From Platerodrilus igneus (taxonomy: Eukaryota; Arthropoda; Insecta; Coleoptera; Lycidae), in assembly GCA_036346225.1 (NCBI GenBank), contig JARFIW010001480.1:8525001-8589000 (forward strand): a DNA stretch of 64,000 bases. Reading direction: 5' to 3'. Within the stretch, counting starts at the first letter, position 1, and each line of letters opens with the position of its first letter. Shown piece after piece: positions 35,204 to 47,619 of the stretch. The notes beneath the pieces were generated by a model. The model was not told where the DNA came from. It did not search any database and saw only the letters and a list, made by a program, of their open reading frames with translations. The position numbers were made by a program, and so were the translations under genes.

Positions 35204-36269
35204 ATACATAAAAGGTTATTGCGACATCGCATCTCCCCTACAGCGATTGCGAAAAATAATAAATAATTTTTATCTATTTTTATGGTATTTTTATTGTTCC
35301 GGTCACTTCTGGGAATAAACGTTTCTTTAACAATTAGGTCATACGAAATTAACGTATTTCTTCTCAATTCCTCTGGAAATTTCTAGAACATGTTTCATTT
35401 AAATTGAATTTATGTAATACAAAAGTCAATTTATATGATTAATTTAGAGCTTTCATTGCTTTATAAACGGGTTTTGCACATGCAGAAAGAACCGCGTCTT
35501 CATAAGTGTAATAAAAGATTGGTTTTCACGACAAAACGTGTTTTAATCCACACTTACTAAGTTTAATTGTAGTTACGTCTTACATAAAATGCGTAGGGCT
35601 AGTACTATTCTATACTATTTACAGCAAATGAAGAGCATTTTATACGCATTAGAAATGTATTGGTAATTAATAAGTGAAAATAAATGGTTTAGAGTGATTA
35701 TTAGAAACACGCATTGTAGATACATAGCAATTAATGTGCAGTAGCCAAAAACACAATTTCGTGTTTTTAAATAATCACTCTAAACCATTTATTTTCACTT
35801 ATTAATTACCAATACATTTCTGATGCGTATAAAATGCCCTTCATTTGCTGTTAAATAGTATAGAATAGTACTAGCTCTACGCATTTTATGTAAGACGAAA
35901 CTACAATTAAACTTAGTAAGTGTGGATTAAAACACGTTTTGTCGTAAAAACCAATCTTTTATTATACTTATGAAGACGCGGTTCTTTCTGCATGTGCAAA
36001 ACCCGTTTATAAAGCAATGAAAGCTCTAAATTAATCATATAAATTGACTTTTGTATTACATAAATTCAATTTAAATAAAACATGTTCTAGAAATTTCCAG
36101 AGGAATTGAGAAGAAATACGTTAATTTCGTATGACCTAATTGTTAAAGAAACGTTTATTCCCAGAAGTGGCCGCAACAATAAAAATCCCATAAAAATAGA
36201 TAAAAATTATTTATTATTTTTCGCAATCACTGTAGGGGAGATGCGATGCCGCAATAACCTTTTATGTAT
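35204..36269. mobile_element. Fold-back palindrome, ~508-bp arms
   Basis: The arms 35204-35711 and 35760-36269 are inverted copies with scattered differences, separated by a 48-bp spacer. The outer ends read ATACATAAAAGG and its complement. Both arms contain the same short open frame in inverted orientation (about 66 codons), but it has no known motif and probably only reflects the repeat. No target duplication was found. It could be a fold-back DNA element or an inverted duplication started at the TA array. Confidence 0.75.
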
Positions 36270-37721
36270 TAGACAAGTACGAACAGCGCACATAAATCAA
36301 CACTAACGAGGTAATAAAACGCGACGATTTTGACGCTAATGAAAAATTTCCAAAAATTTAGCACAGTTACGGTGTACTACGTTCTGTACGGAGCTGGAAC
36401 GTACTAGAAAACAGATAATTTTTGTATATAAACGGGGACTTTTATTAAAGAAATTCATTCATTCATAAATTCGTTAGCGAAAATGTTACTCTGAGAAAAG
36501 AATTTCGAAGCTGATGTTTTGAGTATGCGCTACACATACCTTAATTCAATAATTACAATGTAACAGTGAATATAGAAGTCATTCTCAAAAATGCAAATAT
36601 TTGAATTTGTAATATACAATGAAGAGAGAAAATTCTTCGAGACACAAAAACCTACTTTAAAAATTTAATTAAATATTGGAAAGAAAATTTAAGCGAATAT
36701 GCATTATTTTGTAAACTTTAAACGTCAATTTAAAATAAAGCCAAGAAGCCGAAGATATTTAATACCGTAACTACGAATTGGCAAAGCGCTTTGTGGATTT
36801 TTGCAAGTATTACTTTTCAAATATTGATTGTAACTGATATTGGAGTATGTCATTTTAGTTTAAGAAAGAATAGGTATTAATTATATAATTTTTTTGGTAA
36901 GGGTATTTATCAAGGAAAGTTTGTGCTCAGAGTTCGAAACACTCTGACGTTTTTCAACGCGTTTTTAAATAATGTTTTGTGATGCAGGTATTTGCGTTTT
37001 AATTACTACATTTTAGTAGAGGATTTTCACAGATTTTCAACTTACATAATATGCCCCGGAACGCGTTTTAATCGGTATTTCGTAGCAATGGAAGTTTTGC
37101 ATTTTTACGGATTTTAAGAAACGTATCAGAATAACCACGTATTCACATTTAGTCGGAATTTCTAGTCGGTTTAAAGTCAAAATTACCCATAGGATACCTA
37201 ATTTACAGTCCTCCACATTATCTACCTTTGCGATTATAATAAACTTAATTGCTTCGATCTGTTAAAATGAAACTACAGAAATGCATAAAGAAATTTGTTA
37301 AATCTTAACAAGGTAAATTAATGACAACCAAAATCGAAAGCAAATTCAAAATTTACATGAATCAAACATGAGTTTAATTTATTTAGTAATTAACAAATCT
37401 CAAAAATATGCAAACTTGAATACATTTTGTTTATTATTTTATTAAAAGTAAAATGAAAGTCGTAAATAAAAATATATGTAAAAACGAAGTTGATCTTTGT
37501 CTAATATTTGAAGCACATCTTCAATGAAACTTTCGTTCTCCTTTTATCTCTTACAACTTTCATTGAAAACGTTTCTGCATATCTATCATTTAAAAAATAT
37601 TTCATTGTATTAATGCAGCTGGTTAACCCTGAATATGACACTAAAATAATTAGTGGACTACTATGGCGTGGCCACCATATGACCTTTTGGCACGATTCAT
37701 TCAAAGGTTGATGTTTTATAC
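36270..37721. other. AT-rich stretch, nothing recognised
   Basis: No supported gene or repeat was seen. Confidence 0.4.
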
Positions 37722-37725
37722 ATAT

Positions 37726-38403
37726 TGTAACGAAAAAGTCTATTAGCAATAACAACAGTTCTTTATTTTCAAACTAGTTACACAAGTCTTTTTCAACAAC
37801 TCGTAGTACTATAAAATTTCTAAAAGCTTACACAATAGTTTATTTTCAGAATGTAGCTAACAGCACAAGTATAATCTTCTTAAAACTACGATGCCAATCA
37901 TCTTTATTATCTAAATCTCTAAGCACTACAATTAATTTCTATACGAAGCACTAATCACTATGATTAATTTATATCGAATTTGTTAACAGTAGAGTAATTT
38001 ATTACACATATTTTGAATCTCTACAGTACAGCATGAAGCTTAACATTATCACTTTATTACAAACAAAACTGGTATTAGAACTAACATCGTGATTTATTAA
38101 GATCGAAGCTGTAATTAGAACTGACCGACTTCGTAATTCCTTAACGCTAATTTATACCTATTCAAATAGTACTAGTTATTTCACAAACATTCCACAAATT
38201 ATGTGAATTATTATTGGAAGATTTCTTATAACTTCTCGCATATACCCTATATAATATTAAATGCAAAGTTTTGTATTTGTCAATAAACAGATCCCAAAAG
38301 GTGAAACGTAGCAAAGAGCCGTCAATCATCCTTTGTGTATTCAACCCTTCGCTTGCATTCTAACATAATTACTCTAGTCAATGTTAGACCGAAAGGCGCT
38401 ACA
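37726..38403 (-). mobile_element. Probable Gypsy-type solo LTR, 4-bp TSD
   Basis: The block starts TGTAACG and ends GCGCTACA on the plus strand. It is flanked by ATAT at 37722-37725 and 38404-38407. On the minus strand it begins TGTAGCGCC, a common Gypsy LTR start, and AATAAA lies about 35 bp before the end, so minus is the favoured orientation. No internal region or second copy is in the window. Because the 4-bp duplication is AT-only, chance agreement is possible. Confidence 0.55.
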
Positions 38404-38407
38404 ATAT

Positions 38408-40255
38408 ACTGATTAAACACGTACAATTGCGCTTTTACAATTTAGAACTACACAAGAAACATTATTCGAAGCAAAAATATTGTAAATTGAATACTTTAAT
38501 CATGGGTAGTAGCTTGTATATAACATATTAACAAAAGACATTGAAATTTCAACGCACACTACAATCTGTAATTGAGATAAAAATTCTAAATTGAAAATGT
38601 ACAAATATTAAACACATTTTTATTTCATTGATAGTTTCAGAGATGCAACAAATTTTTAGTTTTGTTTATCTGAAGGTCGTGTATTAAAAAATCAGTTTTG
38701 TTTTAAAAAAATGGATGGCGTCGCCCATATAGGATGATATGAAATCTCCTCCATTCGTCCAATCGAAATTTTGTTTAGAAAATTTTTGCCAAACAAAGAG
38801 ATATTCATACGCATTATGTCGGAAACAACTTTTTAGGCTGAGGTGACCTTAAACACGGAGATTTGTTGAAATTGCCATACTCAAAGCTTGTCACGAGTAT
38901 CAAATTGAATTACCTATTCTTCATATGACACACAAAGTTAAAATTCCTAGTTTTGATGTTTCTAGAAAAAAATTATTTAATAACATTTCGCACCACATAC
39001 AACTAGCGCCTGGTGAACATGCTATTAAACCACGGCGCCTATTAAAATACAAAATTTTAACGTTATCACGAACTCTTGATGGATTAATTTCACCAACGGT
39101 TATGCTAAGTACATCAATTTGGCCAAACCCTTAAAATTAGTATGATTAAACTTTACTAATCTATTTTATAAAATTGATTCGTTATCGACTGCATTCCTAC
39201 ACGTTTACTAGTACCACAAAAGGAATAGGAAGTGTATGATGTTAAAAAATCATACGATACAATCTCACTGATATAAAATACCTGTCAAAAAGTTTGAGTA
39301 AGGTACACAATGCTTTCATAAACATGACTCTAATAGAAAATTTTCAAAAGTTTTCTCTTCGAGCGCATCGGATATACAGTGTCAACATCTATAAGCTTGA
39401 TTGAAAAATATCGAAACTCAAATATCAAGTGGCCATTTTTGTTAAAACTTCCTTTTTATTAAAATTTATCAGACTTACATTGCTGAGATCATAATTATAC
39501 TTTGCTAGAATAACGAACACTCCATTAAAATAACCCTTTAATGGTTACTATAAGACATGATTTTAGTGAGATATCAACCAACATCTCCACCTCATCAAAG
39601 TTTGCGAATTCTGGAGAGTATGCGAAACGCTAGAGATATCCTTACAACGAGGTCATTTCCGAACGAGGTTTATCAATCATCCGATAAGAGTTTCTAAGCA
39701 CATAGACATCGACACACCCGCCTTTCTCGTGTTTACGAACAAATTTCTGGATACTTACGTATATAAAATATCAAAAGAGCGACTGAGCAAAAATAGACCT
39801 TATACCCAATACTGCGATTTATGCAATAATAAAGTTTTAATTGAAATCAATGGTTTGACGTCACTTTAAAAGTGTTTCGTTCATCTTTATTGACTACATT
39901 AAATTCTTAATATTGGAACTGCCAGCACATGGAAACTTTACAGCATTTGTATCTTGCGCAAATACTTTAAATTACAGTTAATATTGAAACTGATTTGTTT
40001 CTTCCTGTTAAAACTAAGCGATATTATGCTCAACTGAGAAATTCATAATAATCAAAAGTTTTATAATGAATTTAATTAATTTTATCGATAATTGTAAAAT
40101 CCGTTCATTTTAAGCGACAGAGAATAGAAATAAATACCTACAACAGACAAACACGAATAAACATGATAAAGCAAGGTCGTATTATGAAATAATAAGTGTA
40201 ACAGTTTCAAAACCTGAGGTTTTAGAAACATGCAAACGAATGCAAACATAGAGTG
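38408..40255. other. AT-rich stretch, nothing recognised
   Basis: No supported gene or repeat was found. Short open frames at 38925-39134 and elsewhere show no motif. Confidence 0.4.
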
Positions 40256-40261
40256 TTTGTC

Positions 40262-41185
40262 TCTAATCATCATCAAGTCTTCAGTCCTAGAACTGGTTGG
40301 ACGCGTACCCTCAATGTTTCCTAGTCTGAACCAACCTACACATTTCCCTGAAATTTGCACAGTCTGCATCTATATCACTATCTGTGTGCAAAAGTCTGAT
40401 ATCGGTCTACCTCTCTTTCCTATCTCTGCTTGTAATATATCCCGTACTAATCCCCAGAAATGCCTTAGAACGTATCCTGTCCTTCTATTTTTTTCGTTTT
40501 CCACAGATATCTTTATTCCTCTACTATTTCTACAACCTATTTGTTATTAGCTTTGTCTGTCCATGCTTACATCCCAAACATCTGATGAACAACATTTCAG
40601 TAGGCTTCTATCTCTATCTGTCTGCTTTTCCTACTGCCCCTATTTAATAGACTTACTGTGTTGTGCTCCACACTATGCTTTGAACAGTTTTCTTCTTCGT
40701 GGTCTTTGAACATCGCTGCTGTTCTTTCTTGTTTGATGCAGTTCGGTCACCTTCTATTGTTTTAAACTTATATACCCTATTTTCCCGATATTCACTGGTA
40801 TGTGAAGGAGGGCGGCTCCGTGGCGTAGTGGTATGTGTGTGACTACTACGCCCAAGGTCCCAGGTTCGAATCCCGACACGGTCCGCTTGAAAAATGTTAG
40901 GCGAGCATTTTTCACAAAAATACACCCTCGTTCGGATGAGAGGTAAAATGGAGATCCCGTGTGCGAGTGTTGTTACGCACGTCAAAGATCCCTACCTTGC
41001 TTGGAACAGCAAGGGTTCGGCAAAATTCCAAGTTTTCCAGGTAAAAAAAAAACTCCTGGTCAATGTAGTACCTTCGGGTGGAGCATTGTAAATCACATGT
41101 TAGGTATGTGAAGAGGGGTAAGCAGCCTTTGGCTGCCAAGTTCCCCCAGCACTTGAACTTTTGTCGAATTAATAGTTTGTCTCTA
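40262..41185 (-). mobile_element. RTE-derived UTR-tail element, split by a SINE
   Basis: On the minus strand the order matches 8586-9206. A UTR module (GTGCTGGGGGAACTTGG near 41150) is followed by the inserted SINE, then GAAAATAGGGTATATAA and AAAACAATAGAAGG. A long stretch of RTE C-terminal tail follows (GTGTGGAGCACAACAC, then GGCATTTCTGGGGA), with a short GAT end at 40270. Its reading frames are shattered. The matching junction at two loci shows a defined non-autonomous family built from the RTE 3' end. Confidence 0.8.
40808..41102 (+). mobile_element. tRNA-derived SINE with 11-bp TSD
   Basis: A 295-bp insertion is flanked by GGTATGTGAAG at 40797-40807 and 41103-41113. Its head has RNA polymerase III promoter boxes: box A TGGCGTAGTGG at 40821-40831 and box B GGTTCGAATCC at 40863-40873. 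Ends near 40812 and 40884 can form part of an acceptor stem. The body contains AGGTAAAATGGAGATCCC and GTTCGGCAAAATTCCAAG. The tail lacks a long poly-A. It sits inside the RTE-derived element, whose halves rejoin when it is removed. Confidence 0.85.
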
Positions 41186-42048
41186 ATAGTTAAATATGTG
41201 TACAACTATTTATTAAATATATTGTATTTCCAAGTTTCCGGTACAACCATTGGTACTTACGTATTATCCCGTCGAGCATAAAAGTCGTCGTAAATGCCGC
41301 CAAGCTTGCGCAAATCAATCCAGCAAAACTTGAAAGATAGATCGGTAACCTGCTCTAAGCGATACATTATCCAGGCAAAGTTATTGTGAACTATAGTTTT
41401 TGTAACTATATTTGAAAACATTTGTCCGGTGGAAGTAGAATTAGCATTATTCAACAGAAACCACCTTAACAATAATCTAACCTTGGATTAATAATTTAAC
41501 CATTAGTTATTTAAAGAGCCGTATGTTCTTCAATAAATAACTCAAAGTTAGTATATTCAATATATACTAACCTTGCAAATGACTAGCATACGTTTGGCGC
41601 TAATTTTCATGATCGACTGGATAAAACTAAGTACCCAAGCATCTAAAGAATATTTTAAAGATCAAAATAACACTTATTTTTCATACAAACCTGTTGAAAT
41701 ATTTCGAATAACCTATCAACGAAAACAATCACGACCAACGACTTAGAATCGACTTAGAATCATGACCTTGAAAGATGAGGAACATAGAAGGCGGGGCGAT
41801 TGGAAATTTCATTGAAGGTCGTTCATACTCCATGCAGATATGAGACTATTCTTTGTCGCCATAACCAATCTCTCATACCAGGACTTTGTATACTACGAAT
41901 AAGGTACCAAAAATGGCCAGAATGGGTCTTAGTTTATCTTATGCATCTTATATTTAGAAATGAGTAGTTTTGGTTCTATATGAAGGTATCTCATCTACTT
42001 ATTGCACCACACATTTAACATATACTAATAACTTATTTCTTTATGCGA
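41186..42048. other. AT-rich stretch, nothing recognised
   Basis: No supported gene or element was found before the Gypsy LTR. Confidence 0.4.
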
Positions 42049-42584
42049 GTTATGTATCCCCCAACTATCTATATGTATTGAATATATTGAATCTAATAGG
42101 AATTATTAGAAATTGTTAAATAAAGTATTTATTGCAACATTGTAATACAAGGATAACCCAGAGAGGTTATCGACAGTTCATGAGAACGGAATGCAGCTTT
42201 GCATCCGAGAGGGCAGTGATACTGCAGGTGGCAGGTCACAGGCGGTTAACATACCGCAATTACTTAGAAATAAGATTGTTACATTGTAATAAAGTGTACA
42301 ATTAAGAGAAACGCAGACATGAGATCTGCAAGTTCCCACAGCCGTGTGAGGGGCAGGTTATTATAAAAAGCTCGGGAGCTCAAGGCCCGGCAGTCAGTCT
42401 TCGAACTCCATACTTCGTTGTTCAAGCTACTCACCTTAGTACAATTATTATATTTTTTGGTTAAAGTTATTATGTTACTAGTTATTCAAAATTTCATTGT
42501 AATTTCTGTTTCAAGTTAAAATAAATTTGTTAAGATTTTAAAATTGTTTTTAAAAACACCGCTCCAAAGGCCCGAACCATAACT
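42049..42584 (+). repeat. Gypsy (17.6-like) 5' LTR
   Basis: This is bounded by the inverted ends AGTTATG and CATAACT and immediately followed by a primer-binding site. AGT...ACT ends, not TG...CA, are usual in the 17.6/297 group. A TATA-like TTATAAAAAG at 42361-42370 precedes a TCAGTC initiator-like sequence about 25-30 bp on. AATAAA lies near 42520. The 3' LTR is missing in this window. Confidence 0.72.
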
Positions 42585-42594
42585 GGCGCAGTCG
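42584..42594 (+). promoter_or_regulatory. Gypsy primer-binding site
   Basis: TGGCGCAGTCG overlaps the last base of the LTR. The same sequence is the serine-tRNA primer site known from 17.6-type elements, where minus-strand DNA synthesis starts. Confidence 0.75.
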
Positions 42595-42680
42595 TAACGG
42601 ATGTCAAAAGGGCACTGAAAATCCAAAAATAGGAAGATTGGTGACCAAGAATTTCAATTCGCAATTTTGACAGAACCCAA

Positions 42681-42822
42681 ACCAAGTTGGAGGAAGAACA
42701 AAAATAGTCTAAATCCAGCAACAAACCAAGTTGGAGGAAGAACAAAAATAGTCTAAATCCAGCAACAAACCAAGTTGGAGGAAGAACAAAAATAGTCTAA
42801 ATCCAGCAACAAACCAAGGTGG
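42681..42822 (+). repeat. 44-bp tandem repeat after Gypsy PBS (3.2 copies)
   Basis: Units at 42681-42724, 42725-42768 and 42769-42812, with a partial fourth copy, contain ACCAAGTTGGAGGAAGAACA. The unit length is not a multiple of three and each unit brings stops, so it is not coding. The copies are essentially identical, so the array is young. It lies where the leader and gag start should be. Confidence 0.92.
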
Positions 42823-42999
42823 ACAAGATACAGCATCGATCGAGCCCACAAAAGAAACAGATGAAGAAATTAATGTAAGTTCATTTCCATTTATACCAAT
42901 TGATCTCACAAACTATAATTGATATATATTAGTTTTATTATTTTATTGATTACCATTTATTAGTATTTTATGAATTTTATTTTATGCCAATAAGAAAAT

Positions 43000-44937
43000 T
43001 AGGAGCCAACATTGACATTAAAAATCGTTTATTAAGGACGAAATACGGAAAAATTCCCATTAAATTTCAAAACACGCAAATCGAACAAAAATACACAATA
43101 GAACCCCGAACGAAAGAAAAATAAAAATCCCAGTAAAATCTAACAAAAAAGTAGGAATAATAAATCATATGACATTTCAACAAGGAGTAGAAACCCCAAC
43201 TGCTTTAGTACAAATAAAAGATAATTATGCAACCACAACGATATTAAATTCAAACGACTATCCCGTAGAACTATCATTGACAGACCCAATTAACGTAGAA
43301 GAAATAAATTTTAACGAATGGAAATAGACGAAAATTTAGAAAACGATTACAACCCAATAGAACGTGACAAAATGTTAAGAGAAAATTTAACTAACATCCG
43401 CTTTAATACCGATATCAATCAAGAAGAAGAAAGAGCAATTAAAAACTTATGTTTTGAATACCGCGACATATTCCATTGCGAAGGAATACCATTAACATTC
43501 ACCAACACAGTAAAACATAATATCGAGTTAACAGACAATAAGCCAATCTTTACAAAAGCATATAGACTACCTCATGCAAGCCAAGAAGAAGCTGACAGAC
43601 AAGTAGCAGACTTATTAGAACAAGACATAATCCAGCACTCCAATTCACCATGGAGCAGCCCCGTGTTAATAGTACCTAAGAAATTAGACGCAACCGGAAA
43701 GAGAAAGTACAGAATGGTAATAGACTATAGAAAGTTAAATGAAAAAACGGTAGATGACAAATATCCACTACCAAATATAACCGAAATTTTAGACAAATTA
43801 TGTAAATGCCAATTTTTTTTCAACATTAGACCTAGCATCAGGATACCATCAGGTAGAGATGGAAGAAAAAGACATATCAAAAACAGCCTTCAGCACACCT
43901 AGAGGACATTACGAGTACAAACGAATGCCATTCGGATTAAAGAACGCACCCGCTACTTTCCAGAGAGTCATGGACAATATATTACGAGGAATACACAATG
44001 AAAAATGCCTTGTATACCTAGATGACATCATAGTTTATTCCACATCATTGGTAGAACACATAGAAAGATTGAGAGAAGTATTTGAAAGACTTAGACAAGC
44101 ACATTTCAAATTACAATTAGACAAAAGTGAATTTTTACAAAAAGAAGTATCATTTTTAGGACATGTAATAACACCCCAAGGAGTAATGCCAAATCCCGAC
44201 CAAACAAATGCAGTTCTAAATTACCCATTACCAAAGACAACCAAATAAATTAAAGGATTTCTAGGACTTAGTGGTTACTACCGCAAATTCATTAAAGGTT
44301 ACGCTCGGATAACCAAACCTCTGACAAATTGTTTAAAAAAGGGAAACAAAATTGAACACACCCCGGAATTCATTAAAGCCGTAGACAAAATTAAAAACAT
44401 ATTAACAAATCACCCTGTACTAGAATACCCAGACTTTTCAAAACCATTTATACTGACGACAGACGCATCGAATGTAGCATTAGGCGCAGTATTGAGCCAA
44501 GGAAAAATAGGTAGTGATAAACCCATCAGCTACGCATCCAGAACCCTAAACGAAACCGAACAGAAACATAGAAGCATAGAAAAAGAATTATTAGCTATAA
44601 TTTGGGCAACAAAATATTTTAGACCTTACTTATACGGAAGAAAATTTTACATATACACCGATCATAGACCATTAGTATGGCTATGCAAACTGAAAGAACC
44701 GAATTCAAAATTACAACAATGGAGAATCAGACTCGAAGAGTACGATTACGAAATTATATATAAAAAGGAATTTATAACAACAACGCAGGCGCTTTAAGTA
44801 GAATCCAGCTCAATGCATTAGAAACGGAATCCATTATAGGAAACATAGACGAAGCAGAAATAAGGGATGATCCAGACGAGATCGACACGATACATTCGAC
44901 ACAAAACGAAGAACCTAAAACGCGATTAAAATTTTAA
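43000..44937 (+). pseudogene. Gypsy pol: protease end, reverse transcriptase, RNase H
   Basis: Pol of a 17.6/297-type Gypsy element. After a protease C-terminal remnant (43000-43320), the RT reads MVIDYRKLNEKTVDDKYPLP, a damaged LASGYHQ step, [16 protein letters not shown] and YLDDIIVYS (Y-L-D-D catalytic motif). A thumb segment [10 protein letters not shown] follows. RNase H has [29 protein letters not shown] and [10 protein letters not shown]. Lesions are few: one extra T in the T8 run at about 43815, TAA at 44246 where Glu is expected, and a one-base loss near 44770. Integrase is absent and homology stops at about 44937. Gag and the protease active site are also missing. Confidence 0.92.
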
Positions 44938-46340
44938 ACGAAAATGTTTTCACGGAGCATTGATTTACAAAGTATACTGCAACACTAAAGAAATAAATAA
45001 AATATTTGTACTATCAGCGCCGGTATAAAATACTGTTTTTTTTAAGAATAAAATTGCTTGCTATTGAACAGTTAAAGATATTTCACTTAGTAAAATGTTA
45101 TCCACATCATGTTTGCGTGGCGAAGAAGGGTTTACTAACGTGTGTCCGAACTAGACAGATACATAAAATGTGGCGCTCCAGGCAATTGCAAACATGTGTA
45201 TGTATATATTAGAATAAATAGGATATGAATTTAGTACATATCCAGTTAAATTACGTAAGTACCAGGACGTTTTACTAGTATCATAAGTCACAGTATAGAT
45301 GTAGTTACCATAATGCCTTATACTAATCTCACCAAAATTAATCCGTGCCAGCTAAGGTGGTGTGTAATTAGACAGTATGGCAGCAACCCAAACAGTACCT
45401 CGGAATCAGCGGATAGCAACCAATAATCAGGGGAGTAAACCATTCAGACAGCAGAAGGGCGCTAGAAATAGGAGGCGGTAACCAAAGCACGGGTATAATC
45501 TAATCCTTGCATACTCCGTGCTGTACTTCAAAAAAAGGAAGAATCAATAGGATAAACGTAGAACAGAATTGGTGCAAATACTTTTAACTTTGTAAAAAAA
45601 AATTTGGGTAATATGTTCTTACACCTTCAAATTTTCGGGAAAGAATCTTTAATAACGCGATAAGCGCATTATTAAATTAACAACCAAATGTGAAAGAAAC
45701 TTCTAGACTATCCAAATCGTGTAGCATGTGTTGATAACAATACTCGTATGAATTAGAACGTTACAATAATATAGTTACCGATATTAAGGTATAAGGTTGG
45801 TTGACTAACGAACTATTGTAGACTTAAAATAAAATGCACAAAGTGAATTACGAAATTGTAATACTTGACCAGAAGCGTCACTCATAACAGGTAGTTATAC
45901 AAAATGTCGAAGAAATTTGAGATAGTCGTAAATTGAACGAAAATATTCAGTCGGGTGAAATTTAACGTATCACACGTTCTATTAAAAATCAATTTTCTTA
46001 TAGATTTACAAAATATCTCTATTTCTACGTGGTATAGCTACGAAACTATTGACGAGAGAGCAAAGTAACGAACAAAGAAATAGACAGCCGCACTCTACAT
46101 TTTTGCAATATTTTAGATAATGAAATAGTAGCAAAAATGTAATTTTCCAACTTATTCTCCAATGAAGCGACGTGAAGAACAAACCAGATAGCAGACTCAG
46201 ACGCTGAATAATACGCGTAATTGAAAAACTCTTGTCAAGTATAAACTTTTATTTGTTTTTTCCAAAGTAAACCTACCTATATATTCGACTGAAATTAAAA
46301 TAACAACCATCAATTCATGATAAAGAATACGCTCCGTCAG
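44938..46340. other. Unassigned stretch between Gypsy and inverted repeat
   Basis: No Gypsy integrase or 3' LTR could be found here. The segment 45340-45520 is less AT-rich, but no motif was recognised. Confidence 0.4.
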
Positions 46341-46810
46341 AACATTAATAGCCAGTGCTCATGAGATTAACAATAGTTAAATATAGAAATTTAAGTGTAT
46401 TTATCTATTTTTAGTTCATGATGTGCAACGACTATCATTATTTAACAGCAATGGATGTTGTAATACAACAAGAAACCGGAATTTAACCCCTTTGTGTAAA
46501 ACTGTTTATATTAAACTTCAAACAACATTTGTAATCCAATCAATGTAATTTAATGCACAGACTGATTAACATAAATAGTTTAATAGACGTTTATATAAAT
46601 TGATGGAACTACAAAGCAAATTGATGCTGATGAAAACATAATAATGATAATTAAATTTCTAAACTCCCTAATATGCTAATTAATCATTTTATATAGCATT
46701 AAGCGAACATTAAACGCCGAAGTACAAGAGGACGATACAAACGGAGTTTAATAAATTTTAATAAGTTTCGCTTTAGCAAAAAGATATTCAGTGACGAGTA
46801 CATGCGTATA

Positions 46811-46853
46811 AGGCGGACGGACGGACGGACGGGTGGACGGACAGACGGACGAG
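46811..46853. repeat. (GGAC)n-like microsatellite
   Basis: Imperfect GGAC units (GGCGGACGGACGGACGGACG and on) are mirrored in the right arm at about 60607-60651. Confidence 0.9.
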
Positions 46854-46974
46854 GGGGAACTAGCTATATTTTCAAGTTTTATCATTTAGTTGGCAACGCT
46901 AAAAATTTGACTCATTTGTCAAATATTTGGTTGTAAACAGTTCTTCGAATTAATCACTTTAAATTTTTACTAAA

Positions 46975-47090
46975 ATGGATAAAGTTGACAAATGCGCTGT
47001 CATTATGTTTCATTATATGGAAGGTTTAAAAATGAAGAAATATATGAAAATATGAAGTTGCTTTTTGTACCACTTCAAACGGAAATGTAT
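46975..47090 (+). pseudogene. mariner transposase N-terminal fragment (left arm)
   Basis: The ATG at 46975 opens MDKVDKCAVIMFHYMEGLK, which resembles the first helix-turn-helix of mariner transposases. A one-base shift then gives KNEEIYENMKLLF. Nothing further of the transposase is readable, so only the 5' end was kept. It is mirrored at 60375-60489. Confidence 0.5.
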
Positions 47091-47231
47091 AAAATTGAAT
47101 GGTGGGGTTTGGGTTCTTATTTTTAAATATATAGTATCTCCGTTGTATATATAAAGACGGGCAGGCGGCTTTGCTGCAAGAATCAAGTCATGCTTGTGTT
47201 ATACAGGTTTCTTTCTATTCATATATTCATA

Positions 47232-47404
47232 ATGTCTATAAACAATGAACAGGAAAGTAATGTTTTACACTGGAACAAAGGTGACTCTGTTTTGAAAACA
47301 GAAAAGCAGAGGTGTTTCATTTATAACGCAGAATAAAAAACATACGAATGCGACACTATTAAAAAAAACCCGACGTTCTGTTTTGAATGCCGTCTGCAAG
47401 AATA
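47232..47404 (+). pseudogene. Small Cys-containing frame, left arm (frameshifted)
   Basis: This is the same frame as the right-arm copy at 60056-60232 but with one-base homopolymer changes, so it is split here. It starts MSINNEQESNVLHWNKGDS and keeps TYECDTIKKNPTFCFECRLQ at the end. Function is unknown; see the right copy. Confidence 0.35.
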
Positions 47405-47619
47405 ATATATGGTGTTGTTTTGTCTTTTTTACTCGTACCGCTTTCGGTTCAGTTTCAGGTTGTCATTTCATGTTAGGTTCACCATCATAATCGTTTTTTC
47501 CTAGTGTTCAAGTTTAATGATTAAACTTATTCTGTCTTATTCTGAAATATTTGTTACCTAATAATTAATAAAGAGTGGAACAAGCAGAATTTACATGAGT
47601 GATACCAAAATAAACCTAA

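Noticed and set aside
35204..36269. Duplicated host protein-coding gene (same 66-codon frame in both arms)
   Set aside because: The frame is short, has no motif, and differs between arms without signs of codon constraint. It is explained by the inverted repeat.
40812..40884. Functional tRNA gene
   Set aside because: Boxes A and B are present, but the sequence continues as a 295-bp unit with target duplications and lacks a clean cloverleaf and terminator, so it is a SINE head.
44938..46340. Gypsy integrase or 3' LTR
   Set aside because: No zinc-binding, D-D-E or AGTTATG/CATAACT ends could be found. The element simply stops.
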